23,078 nucleotides of DNA from JBCCQH01 sp039024435. GTDB taxonomy: Bacteria; Bacteroidota; Bacteroidia; J057; JADKCL01. The stretch lies in contig JBCCQH010000117.1 of the NCBI GenBank assembly GCA_039024435.1, positions 1-23,078 on the forward strand, in the 5' to 3' direction. The first letter of the stretch is position 1. Each line of letters starts with the position of its first letter. This document shows positions 16,014-23,078 of the stretch, piece after piece. Made by a program: the position numbers and the translations under genes. The notes under the pieces are model-generated. The model did no database searches. It was not told where the DNA came from and was given only the letters and a program-made list of their open reading frames with translations.

Positions 16014-18107
16014 ATGAATCATTCCTCGGTATTTAAAACATCATCTATGGTAGCGAACCGTTTTGCTTATAGTTCTATTCTATTGGCACTGGCACTCATC
16101 TTGGTATGTCCGCTGGCTTCAATGGGACAACGGAACAAGGACAAAAACAAGGACAAGACGGAATTCAAGGGCAGCCCGGAAAAGATCATGGAGATCGCGG
16201 ACGACCTGTACCGGCTTCAGCGTTTCGCCCGGGCCAAAGAGGCTTATATCGAAGTGCTCAAGAAAGATCCGGAGAATTACGTCGCCACCGTAAGGACCGC
16301 AAAAGCGAGCTACTTCATTCAGGAGTACGATGACGCGGCCCGCTATTTCGAGAGCGCACTCGAGATCGACAAAAACCGCAACGATACGGTTTACTTTGAG
16401 CTGGGGATGACCTATCGGGTACTCGACCGCCAAAATGATGCGCTTGAAAAGTTAATGGAGTTCCGCAAGCGGTGGCGGGAAAAAGACGATTACGCCCGTC
16501 GTGTAAAATTGGAAATTGAAGGCTGTAAGTTCGCGGAAGAAGAGCGCAAGAAAGATCCCGAGTGGAGAACCCGCTGCCTGGACCTAAATACGGCGATGGG
16601 GGAAAACTTCCCGGCGATTCTCTCGCAAAACGAAGAAGAAAAATACCTCGTGTTTACTTCCAGTCGTACCGAATCGAAGAACAACGAGATTTTCGAAGGG
16701 TACAATGAAGGCTACTCGGATCTGTGGATCGCAAAGATCGAGGACGATACGACTTTTGCCGTGGCAGAAAACATGGGCAAAAAGATCAATACCAAAAACA
16801 ACGACGGAAACCCCACTTTTACCGCGGACGGACAGACGATGTACTTCTCGATTTGCAACCAGGGCAAGTTGGGTTACGGTTGCTCGATTTACCGCTCCAC
16901 TTACGATCCCCGCAAGAAGCGCTGGGCCAAGCCACGCGTCGTGGAAGAACTGCGCGGTTCCAAGGAAGTGGTCGTGGATAGCCGGGGCAAAATCAAAAAA
17001 GTGCCGACCTACGATGTCCACCCGATGCTTTCCGCCGACGACAACATGATGTTCTTCGTATCGGACCGCGATGGCGGTTCCGGACGCCTCGACATTTGGT
17101 ACGCTTCCTGGGAAGGGGACAAATGGTCGGAGGCTCAGAACCTGGGTGCCCGCGTAAATACGCCCTTCGATGACATCTCTCCGATGTTGAGCGGTAATGG
17201 TCAGACGCTCTACTTTTCTTCCAATGGCCAGGTTGGTTTCGGGGGATTTGACTTGTACAAAACCGAAGGTGGCATGGGTTCCTGGGGCGATCCGATGAAC
17301 ATGGGGGCACCGATCAACTCCACCTACGACGATATTTCCGGCTACTGGAGCGAAGATGACAGCAGTACTTACTTTGCTTCGAACCGTCCGGGTTGCACCG
17401 GTCGCGATGACATCTACTGGGCCAAGAAAAAAGAGGAAGATCCTTGTCAGTTTGCCGTACACGGTCTCGTCCTGGATAAAAAGACCCAGCTCCCGGTGCA
17501 GTTTGCGACGGTCATCCTATTCGAAATCGATTTTGAAGGCGATCTGATTCCGGTCGATACCTTCAAGACCGATCAAAGCGCCGAATACAACTTCGAAGTT
17601 GAGTGTGAAAAAGACTACAAAGTCTTGGGCAACGCCCCGGAATACCTCGCCAATGAGGAAGAATTTTCCACAAAAGGTGCCAAGGGGGTCAACGACCTGG
17701 AACTCAACATCAACATTGAACTGGAACGAATCATTATCGAGAAGCCGATCATCTTGAACAATATCTACTACGATTTCGACAAGTTTGATCTGCGGGATGC
17801 TTCCCTGGAAGAACTCGACAATCTCATTGGTTTGTTGCTGCAAAACAGCAACATCTCGATTCAGTTGGGCTCCCATACCGACTCCAACGGTACGGAGAAC
17901 TACAACAAGACGCTTTCCGAAAACCGCGCCCGCGAAGCGGTCACCTACCTCATTGAGAACGGCATCGCGCCGGATCGCCTCAAGTGGTTCGGCTTCGGTG
18001 AGTCAAAACTCATCTACTTCCCGGAAAAGAATGACCAGGAAGAGCAGATGAACCGCCGCACGGAGTTCCAGATTCTCTCCATCGACTACGTGCCCAAGGA
18101 AAACTAA
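16014..18107 (+). CDS. PorE-like TPR/PD40/CRD/OmpA protein
   Basis: A 697-aa exported protein. The signal peptide has core SILLALALILVCPLAS and probable cleavage near residue 38 (SMGQR). Residues ~55-150 are TPR repeats. Residues ~190-470 hold PD40/WD40-like beta-propeller blades (GNPTFTADGQTMYFS, VHPMLSADDNMMFFVSDRDG, ISPMLSGNGQTLYFSSNG). A carboxypeptidase regulatory-like domain (~478-565) follows. Residues ~577-690 are an OmpA C-terminal peptidoglycan-binding domain (YYDFDKFDLRD, GSHTDSNGTENYNKTLSENRA, NRRTEF). This order is that of PorE, a periplasmic component of the type IX secretion system. Many Bacteroidota encode several paralogues, so the specific role is inference. Met12 (16047) is an alternative start. 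An intrinsic terminator follows. Confidence 0.9.
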   Translation: MNHSSVFKTSSMVANRFAYSSILLALALILVCPLASMGQRNKDKNKDKTEFKGSPEKIMEIADDLYRLQRFARAKEAYIEVLKKDPENYVATVRTAKASYFIQEYDDAARYFESALEIDKNRNDTVYFELGMTYRVLDRQNDALEKLMEFRKRWREKDDYARRVKLEIEGCKFAEEERKKDPEWRTRCLDLNTAMGENFPAILSQNEEEKYLVFTSSRTESKNNEIFEGYNEGYSDLWIAKIEDDTTFAVAENMGKKINTKNNDGNPTFTADGQTMYFSICNQGKLGYGCSIYRSTYDPRKKRWAKPRVVEELRGSKEVVVDSRGKIKKVPTYDVHPMLSADDNMMFFVSDRDGGSGRLDIWYASWEGDKWSEAQNLGARVNTPFDDISPMLSGNGQTLYFSSNGQVGFGGFDLYKTEGGMGSWGDPMNMGAPINSTYDDISGYWSEDDSSTYFASNRPGCTGRDDIYWAKKKEEDPCQFAVHGLVLDKKTQLPVQFATVILFEIDFEGDLIPVDTFKTDQSAEYNFEVECEKDYKVLGNAPEYLANEEEFSTKGAKGVNDLELNINIELERIIIEKPIILNNIYYDFDKFDLRDASLEELDNLIGLLLQNSNISIQLGSHTDSNGTENYNKTLSENRAREAVTYLIENGIAPDRLKWFGFGESKLIYFPEKNDQEEQMNRRTEFQILSIDYVPKEN

Positions 18108-18132
18108 TTGAAACTCCATCCTGAGGATAGCG

Positions 18133-18163
18133 AAGGGCAGATATGAACGTATTTGCCCTTTTG
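18133..18163 (+). terminator. Intrinsic terminator of the porE-like gene
   Basis: AAGGGCA-G-ATA ... TAT-T-TGCCCTT forms an 11-bp stem with one G-T pair and a 6-nt loop (TGAACG), followed by a T-rich tail. It lies between the porE-like stop (18107) and the purM start (18181), so purM is likely transcribed separately. Confidence 0.75.
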
Positions 18164-18180
18164 CCTTTTAATATGAGACC

Positions 18181-19350
18181 ATGAGTGACCAAGGCCGATA
18201 TGCAGGCAGAGGTGTTTCCCACGGCAAAGAGGACGTTCACGCCGCGATCAAACGCTTGGACAAAGGCGAATTTCCGAATGCGTTTTGCAAAATATCTCCT
18301 GATCTCGCGGGAGGTGACCCCAATTGGGTCAACATTATGCACGCCGACGGTGCCGGAACCAAGTCTTCTCTCGCTTATCTGTACTGGCGGGAGACCGGGG
18401 AGCTGAGTGTCTGGGCGGGCATCGCGCAAGATGCCATCGTGATGAATACCGACGACCTGATGTGTGTCGGTGCGACTCAGAACATTTTGCTTTCGAGCAC
18501 GGTCGGTCGGAACAAGCATCGGATTCCCGGGGAAGTGATCTCCGCTCTGATCGATGGCACCGAGGAGTTCCTGCAACTCCTGCGGGATTACGGGGTGGAC
18601 ATCCGTTCTACTGGCGGGGAAACTGCTGACGTGGGTGACCTGGTGCGGACCATTATCGTGGATTCGACGGTGTTTTGCCGGATGCCCCGCCACGAGGTGA
18701 TCGACAACCGCATCGTACCGGGCCAGGTCATTGTCGGCTTGGGGAGTGCAGGCCAGGCCCATTACGAAACGGCTTACAATGGCGGTATGGGCAGCAACGG
18801 CTTGACCAGTGCCCGCCACGACCTGTTTTCCCGGAACTACGCCGAGCACTTTCCGGAGTCCTTCGATCCAGAAGTCCCCACTGACCTCGTTTATACCGGT
18901 CCTTATCGCCTGACCGAGGTGGATGAAGTGACCGGGATAACCGTCGGCAAGCTGGTTCTGAGTCCCACGCGGACCTATTTGCCAGTGATGATGAAGCTCT
19001 TCGCGGAATACCGCGATCACCTCTCCGGATTGATCCACTGCACTGGCGGTGCTCAGACCAAGTGCCTCAAATTCATGGACCAGGGGCACGTCATCAAGGA
19101 CAATCTGTTTCCGATTCCCCGCCTATTCGAACTGATTCAGCGGGCTTCGGGAACCACCTGGCGGGAGATGTACCAGGTCTTTAACATGGGGCATCTCCTG
19201 GAGATCTTCACCGACGAATCCACCGCCCGCGCGGTAATCGACATCGCCACGGAATTTGGGGTTGAGGCGCGGATTATCGGTCGGGTGGAAGCGGCGGAGA
19301 GCCCCTCACTCACGATTTTAAACCACGATCGCAGCTATCATTACCAATGA
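18181..19350 (+). CDS. purM: Phosphoribosylformylglycinamidine cyclo-ligase (AIR synthetase)
   Basis: A 389-aa cytoplasmic enzyme of purine biosynthesis that closes the imidazole ring of AIR using ATP; it is somewhat longer than the ~345 aa of E. coli PurM. Signature segments are HADGAGTKS (residues 54-62), the ATP-binding MNTDDLMCVGA (88-98), STGGETADVGD (143-153), and GSNGLTSARH (204-213). FNMGHLLEIF near residue 340 matches the C-terminal glycine-rich segment. The start is set by the MSDQGRYAGRGVSHGK N-terminus. The next gene, cysN, belongs to an unrelated pathway and starts 101 nt later. Confidence 0.95.
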   Translation: MSDQGRYAGRGVSHGKEDVHAAIKRLDKGEFPNAFCKISPDLAGGDPNWVNIMHADGAGTKSSLAYLYWRETGELSVWAGIAQDAIVMNTDDLMCVGATQNILLSSTVGRNKHRIPGEVISALIDGTEEFLQLLRDYGVDIRSTGGETADVGDLVRTIIVDSTVFCRMPRHEVIDNRIVPGQVIVGLGSAGQAHYETAYNGGMGSNGLTSARHDLFSRNYAEHFPESFDPEVPTDLVYTGPYRLTEVDEVTGITVGKLVLSPTRTYLPVMMKLFAEYRDHLSGLIHCTGGAQTKCLKFMDQGHVIKDNLFPIPRLFELIQRASGTTWREMYQVFNMGHLLEIFTDESTARAVIDIATEFGVEARIIGRVEAAESPSLTILNHDRSYHYQ

Positions 19351-19365
19351 AAAGTATCTCATTCA

Positions 19366-19449
19366 TTTCCAATGTTTCACAACGCTTTGCCGTTCGCGGC
19401 CGGTAAGCCATTGGAAACTGATAATTGAGCATTGGGCAATTGGAAATTC
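19366..19449. repeat. Short degenerate repeats around the purM-cysN junction
   Basis: CATTGGAAA (19409-19417) recurs in diverged form as CAATTGGAAATTC (19437-19449). It is also present inverted as TTTCCAATG (19366-19374). The stretch 19409-19449 is thus a low-complexity ATTGGAAATTG-type sequence directly before the cysN start. The inverted pair could form a weak hairpin. Function unknown. Confidence 0.4.
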
Positions 19450-19451
19450 AG

Positions 19452-20693
19452 ATGGACCTTCTCCGACTTATCACCGCAGGCAGTGTTGACGATGGCAAGA
19501 GTACCCTCATTGGGCGAATGCTCTACGATTCAAAATCGATTTTTGAAGACCAATTGGAGGCAATTGAGCGGACCAGCGAGCGCCGGGGCGACGAGCACCT
19601 GAACCTCGCCCTGCTGACCGATGGCCTGCGGGCCGAGCGGGAACAGGGCATCACCATTGATGTGGCCTACCGTTACTTTTCGACGCCGCAGCGCAAATTT
19701 ATCATCGCGGATGCGCCTGGCCACATCCAGTACACCCGCAACATGGTGACGGGGGCTTCGACTTGCGACCTCGGTGTCGTGCTGATCGACGCGCGGAAGG
19801 GCCTGTTGGAACAGACCCGCCGCCACACCTTCATCATCAACTTGCTGCGAATCAAGCACCTCTTTGTCTGCATCAACAAAATGGACTTGGTGGACTATGC
19901 GGAGGCTACTTTTCGCGCGATTCGTGAGGAATTTGAAGCTTTCTCTTCCAAGTTGCAGATTCCCGATATCCGCTACATCCCGATGAGCGCCCTGCACGGG
20001 GACAACGTGGTGGAAGAATCGCCGCATATGCCCTGGTACCGCGGGGGAAATTTCCTCTACAATCTGGAAAATGTCCACATCGTGAGCGACGACAACCGGG
20101 TGGACTGCCGTTTTCCGGTGCAGTATGTCATTCGCCCGCAAAGTGCCGAGCATCCTGACTACCGCGCCTACGCCGGACAGGTGAGCGGGGGCGTATTCAA
20201 GGAAAACGACGAAGTCATGCTGTTGCCTTCCGGATTCACCACGCGGATTGCTTCCATTGATACCGCGGACGGCGCGGTCGCGCAGGCATTTTCCCCCATG
20301 TCGGTGGCGATGCGCCTGGCCGACAACTTTGACGTGAGCCGGGGGGATATGATCGTTAAGCCAGACAACCAGCCGGAAGTCTCCCAGGATTTGGACATGA
20401 TGGTGTGCTGGTTCAATGACCAGGCGATTCGGCCCCGGGGCAAATACGCGCTGCGCCACACCACACAGGACCTCCGCTGCATCGTCAAGGAGGTCCTCTA
20501 CAAGATCAACATCAATACGCTGCACCGAATCGAGGACGACCGGAATCTGGGCATGAACGACATCGGGCGGATTCGGGTGCGCACGACCCGCCCGGTTTAC
20601 TACGATCCCTACCGCCGCAACCGCTTGACCGGAAGCGTGATCCTGGTGGACGAATTTACCAATGAGACCGTCGCAGCCGGGATGCTGATCTGA
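19452..20693 (+). CDS. cysN: Sulfate adenylyltransferase subunit 1 (GTPase)
   Basis: A 413-aa translation-factor-type GTPase that, with CysD, activates sulfate to adenylyl sulfate for assimilation. The P-loop GSVDDGKS is at residues 10-17. The switch region EREQGITIDVAYRYF is at 62-76, DAPGH at 87-91 and NKMD at 142-145. The C-terminal beta-barrel domains are complete and there is no fused CysC kinase domain. I chose ATG 19452 because the family typically begins MDLLRxITAGSVDDGKST; an in-frame TTG at 19425 would add nine residues. cysD, usually immediately upstream, is absent here. The gene ends tail-to-tail with the glycosyltransferase. Confidence 0.95.
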   Translation: MDLLRLITAGSVDDGKSTLIGRMLYDSKSIFEDQLEAIERTSERRGDEHLNLALLTDGLRAEREQGITIDVAYRYFSTPQRKFIIADAPGHIQYTRNMVTGASTCDLGVVLIDARKGLLEQTRRHTFIINLLRIKHLFVCINKMDLVDYAEATFRAIREEFEAFSSKLQIPDIRYIPMSALHGDNVVEESPHMPWYRGGNFLYNLENVHIVSDDNRVDCRFPVQYVIRPQSAEHPDYRAYAGQVSGGVFKENDEVMLLPSGFTTRIASIDTADGAVAQAFSPMSVAMRLADNFDVSRGDMIVKPDNQPEVSQDLDMMVCWFNDQAIRPRGKYALRHTTQDLRCIVKEVLYKININTLHRIEDDRNLGMNDIGRIRVRTTRPVYYDPYRRNRLTGSVILVDEFTNETVAAGMLI

Positions 20694-21761
20694 TCAAGTT
20701 CCACGTACCAGTTCCAAATAGGCCTGTTCCCGTTTTTCCAGATGAAAATGGGTCGTGATCCGCTGCCGGGCCGCCCTTCGCCGCCCCTCCTTGTCCGGCA
20801 GGGCCAGCGCTTCGGTCAACAAGGTTGTAAGCCGCGCGGGATCGCGCTGGTCCAGCAGGAGACCGGTGTCCCCCACAATGTCGGGAATACCGGCCACCCG
20901 GGACCCGATGGGGATACAACCCGCCAGCATGGACTCAGAAATGGCATTCGGAAAGCCCTCGCTCACCGAAAGTTGCAGGTAGAATTCGGCGCGGGCATAC
21001 CGCTCTCGCAACTCTTCCGGGGAGACAAATGGGTCCAATTGCAGATTGGGAATGGCCTTGAGCTCAGGGGAAGGCTCGATCAGGAAACCGACCACTACGA
21101 AGGTGCAATCGGGAAAAGCGGGCGCGACTTCCGCGATTAAATCAATGCCCTTCAGCACCAATTTAGAAGGGTCGGTGATCGCGGCGACGGTGATAAAGGT
21201 GCGGGGCTGTTTTTGGGCGGGGTTGACCTCCCATTTGGTCGGGTCGTAACCATTGTGGATGGCGGTGAAGGGCGTTTTTTCGCGCAGCCCCGAACAAAAC
21301 GCATAGGCGCCTTGGCGCGGAGGATCAGCGGGGTGCCGGTAGTACTGGTCCTCGCGCTCCATCAGGCTGGCGTGGACCGGAATGAGCCGGTGGGCGGAGC
21401 GGTAGGCCCGGCAGGCAAAGCGGCCCTGCAACGGTTTGCGGAAGGTGCCGTAATTGATCGAAGGAAAAGAAACGCAGTCGGTGCCTCCCAGAATGATGTA
21501 GACCCGCTTTCCGAAAAGCCTCCCTAGGACGGCCGGGAGCAGGGCGTGGTAGCCGCCAAACATGACAAATATCACCTCGGTGCGGGGAAGCTTCCCCAAC
21601 AAATAGAAAAACTGCCGAACCAGCATCCACAGCAGTTTGAGGGCACCTTTGGCCCGGAATTCGCGGTGCTGAATCGGGAAGTGCCGGCCCAAAAAGGCGA
21701 TGTCCTTCCGCACGAAGGTCGAACTGTTTGAGTACAGGTAAAGGATACGGGGACGCGCCAT
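20694..21761 (-). CDS. Glycosyltransferase family 4-like
   Basis: A 355-aa GT-B fold glycosyltransferase, probably acting at the cytoplasmic face on a surface polysaccharide or glycolipid. The N-terminal domain starts RPRILYLYSNSSTFVRKDI and includes the acceptor-side segment IILGGTDCVSF. The C-terminal nucleotide-sugar domain has HNGYDPTKW (169-177), SKLVLKGIDL (199-208) and the EX7E-type motif EGFPNAISE (Glu268 and Glu276), followed by GSRVAGIPDIVGDTGLL. No membrane segment is evident. The start is only 3 nt after the upstream methyltransferase stop, so the two form an operon. The stop codon abuts that of cysN. Confidence 0.88.
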   Translation of the reverse strand: MARPRILYLYSNSSTFVRKDIAFLGRHFPIQHREFRAKGALKLLWMLVRQFFYLLGKLPRTEVIFVMFGGYHALLPAVLGRLFGKRVYIILGGTDCVSFPSINYGTFRKPLQGRFACRAYRSAHRLIPVHASLMEREDQYYRHPADPPRQGAYAFCSGLREKTPFTAIHNGYDPTKWEVNPAQKQPRTFITVAAITDPSKLVLKGIDLIAEVAPAFPDCTFVVVGFLIEPSPELKAIPNLQLDPFVSPEELRERYARAEFYLQLSVSEGFPNAISESMLAGCIPIGSRVAGIPDIVGDTGLLLDQRDPARLTTLLTEALALPDKEGRRRAARQRITTHFHLEKREQAYLELVRGT

Positions 21762-21764
21762 GGT

Positions 21765-22505
21765 TCAGAGGCGTGCAAACCAGGCGGAGAGTCGGTAGCG
21801 CAACTTGCGCCAGCGGATGGCATTGGTCGGGAGAGTAGACATCGCCGGATAGGGCTCCTTTTGTTTGAAGACGATGATCTGGTAATCGGGAAGGTTCAGC
21901 GTCAAATTGTAAGAAATCAGGGTATCGATGTAAAAGCCGCTCACCGCAATTTTGGGCATGTACATCTCCGTGTAGAGCGATTGGTCGATGATCTGTAAGC
22001 TTTCCGGACGGTTGATCCGGGCCCAGTCGAGCGAGAGGGGATGGGGAATGTGGACAAAGACCATTCCGCCGGGATTGAGGTGCCGGGCGTAGGTCTGGAA
22101 CAGGGCCTCGTGCTGTTCTATCGGGATGTGTTCCAATACGTCGGGCATCAGCACCACGTCAAACTTTTCATCCCGCTGAAAATTGGACATGTCCGCGACC
22201 AAAAATTCAATGTTGCGGTACTTGCGCAAATTTTTCTGGGCAACGGCCACCCGATTGGGACTGATATCCACGGCCAGCACCTGCCCGCGCTTGACGTAGG
22301 GGGCAATCAGACTGGTTACCGTGCCAAACCCGCAGCCCACCTCCAGAACTTTGTGGTCGCGTTTGAGTCCCGCCCGGCACAACTCCCGGAAGACTTTGTA
22401 GTGGCGAACGTTTAGCTTCAGCCCGGATTCCTCTTCTTCGAGGAATGAATCGTAGAATTCAGAAACACGTTCTTTACTTACTTCACTCATCTTGGTCGCC
22501 TTCAT
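21765..22505 (-). CDS. Class I SAM-dependent methyltransferase
   Basis: A ~246-aa Rossmann-fold methyltransferase. Motif I is VLEVGCGFGTVTS (residues 53-65), followed by the acidic strand VLAVDISPNRVAVA and then EFLVADMSNF. The post-motif segment VVLMPDVLEHIP and LNPGGMVFVHIPHP complete the fold. The C-terminus ends in a basic stretch (RWRKLRYRLSAWFARL). The substrate is unknown; the partner glycosyltransferase suggests modification of a surface glycan or lipid, which is inference. ATG 22490 (MSEVSKERV) is an equally possible start; the longer frame to 22595 looks non-coding at its N-terminus. Confidence 0.87.
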   Translation of the reverse strand: MKATKMSEVSKERVSEFYDSFLEEEESGLKLNVRHYKVFRELCRAGLKRDHKVLEVGCGFGTVTSLIAPYVKRGQVLAVDISPNRVAVAQKNLRKYRNIEFLVADMSNFQRDEKFDVVLMPDVLEHIPIEQHEALFQTYARHLNPGGMVFVHIPHPLSLDWARINRPESLQIIDQSLYTEMYMPKIAVSGFYIDTLISYNLTLNLPDYQIIVFKQKEPYPAMSTLPTNAIRWRKLRYRLSAWFARL

Positions 22506-22791
22506 TGGTATATACAGTAGGCAAAAATCGTGAATTCCGTTTCCTTTAGCAAATGATCCCCGGGGACTGAAATTGCGGCCGCCGGTGAGGCACATCTCGG
22601 AGACACAAGAGGGGAAAAGTGGGCCGATCCGTCAGGATTGAGGGGAAAGTCCAGCGGTAATCTGAGCGAGAAGCCCCAAAGTTAACGAATGGTCCCCAGC
22701 ACGGGACGAAAGGACCCGCTGCCTGTACGTACGGCCCCGGATCGCGGATTTGCGTTTTTTTGGAATCGGCTTTTGGTGCCTTTTGGCGTAC
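22506..22791. other. Gene-free region upstream of the methyltransferase
   Basis: I see no convincing coding sequence here on either strand; the open frames that exist have Arg/Pro/Gly-rich shadow-like composition. It should hold the promoter of the methyltransferase-glycosyltransferase operon, but no clear TTTG/TAnnTTTG pair is visible. GAGGGGAAAGTCCAG resembles part of the RNase P P4 strand, but the rest of that RNA is missing. Confidence 0.4.
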
Positions 22792-22838
22792 ATTTTGCCG
22801 GGACGGCGCAGGCCGTCCGGGAAAGAGATCTGCAAAAT
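22792..22838. repeat. GC-rich hairpin with outer ATTTTGC/GCAAAAT arms
   Basis: GGACGGC-GCAG-GCCGTCC is a perfect 7-bp hairpin (22801-22818). It is bracketed by ATTTTGC (22792-22798) and GCAAAAT (22832-22838). Flanking sequence (ATCGCGGATTT, GGAAAGAGAT, GCAAAATCA) resembles parts of the 22958-23078 element, so this may be a degenerate third copy. No T run follows, arguing against a simple terminator. Confidence 0.45.
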
Positions 22839-22912
22839 CAGTTAATATTGTGTCGTACTTCGTGCGTTGCCAGGTTCAACGCTTGCGGTCCAAGGCTCCG
22901 TCTTTTTGCATC

Positions 22913-22962
22913 GAGGCGATTTAAAATTAAGGTGTAAGAGGCGGTTTAAAATTGGTTTGTGA
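22913..22962. repeat. Imperfect 25-bp tandem duplication at the edge of the palindromic element
   Basis: GAGGCGATTTAAAATTAAGG (from 22913) is followed 25 bp later by GAGGCGGTTTAAAATTGGTT (from 22938). The second unit runs into the left arm of the palindromic element. The duplicated TTTAAAATT also begins copy 1 at 14978. Confidence 0.6.
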
Positions 22963-23078
22963 AATTTGCTATCGCAGATTTTTTTGTCTCTCAAAGCTCA
23001 TTTTGGAGTCCATAGCCAAAGCTATGGGCGAGAAAATAGCTGAAGAGAGGCGGAAAAAGATGCCATAGCAAAATCACA
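22958..23078. repeat. Palindromic repeat element, copy 2 (long hairpin, cut by window end)
   Basis: The whole segment is one imperfect inverted repeat centred near 23018. The tip is the perfect stem CCATAGC-CAAA-GCTATGG (23010-23027, with one flanking pair more possible). The outer arms read TGTGAAATTTGCTATCGCA on the left and, reverse-complemented, TGTGATTTTGCTATGGCA on the right, continuing with related T-rich and CTCTC segments. The sequence aligns with 14976-15098. It is non-coding, and likely extends a few bases past the window into a TTTAAA-type end. Confidence 0.7.

Noticed and set aside
18010..19089. 359-codon open frame on the minus strand
   Set aside because: Antisense to purM and the end of the porE-like gene; no recognisable domain.
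22632..22680. GAGGGGAAAGTCCAG resembles the P4 strand of RNase P RNA
   Set aside because: The remaining conserved parts of the RNA, including the 3' P4 strand, are not seen in the following few hundred bases.
22801..22818. GC-rich hairpin as an intrinsic terminator
   Set aside because: No T run follows on either strand and no gene ends next to it.
22689..22937. 82-codon open frame on the plus strand near the window end
   Set aside because: It runs through the hairpin and repeat sequences and has Arg-rich, non-protein-like composition.

Overview
The window is a stretch of chromosome from a fairly GC-rich member of the Bacteroidota. The evidence is a type B T9SS sorting domain on a 1014-aa secreted protein, a PorE-like TPR/PD40/CRD/OmpA protein, a WG-repeat lipoprotein, Bacteroidota-type PurM and CysN, and a general lack of Shine-Dalgarno sequences. 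A Saprospiria/Lewinella-like lineage would fit, but that placement is inference. No tRNA, rRNA, CRISPR array, transposase or prophage gene was seen.

Left part (1-7110): proS and an outer-membrane barrel-like protein lie on the minus strand. Divergent from them is a tight plus-strand operon: WG-repeat lipoprotein, a membrane-anchored acidic protein of unknown function, and a DUF4272 protein. The spacings are 15 nt and a 4-nt ATGA overlap. A separate alpha/beta hydrolase follows.

Middle part (7111-11811): a small membrane-protein gene on the minus strand appears broken by two compensating frameshifts. Upstream of it on the same strand is oxyR, with both redox cysteines conserved, divergent from katG across an AT-rich 277-bp regulatory region. 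katG ends in a clear intrinsic terminator. A small helical hypothetical protein follows.

Right part (11812-23078): a large T9SS cargo protein has five Cys-containing modules. After an intergenic region with a palindromic repeat element come mlaE (without its usual partner genes), the PorE-like gene, purM and cysN (without cysD). cysN converges with a minus-strand methyltransferase-glycosyltransferase operon, with the two stop codons sharing TGATCA. The last ~570 nt carry no convincing gene but are rich in repeats. They end in a ~121-nt long-hairpin element related to the one at 14976-15098.

The genes are mostly housekeeping (translation, purine and sulfur metabolism), envelope and secretion functions, and peroxide defence. 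The most novel-looking items are the dispersed palindromic element, the WG/DUF4272 operon, the frameshifted membrane gene, and the five-module T9SS cargo. No clear new defence or mobile system was found.
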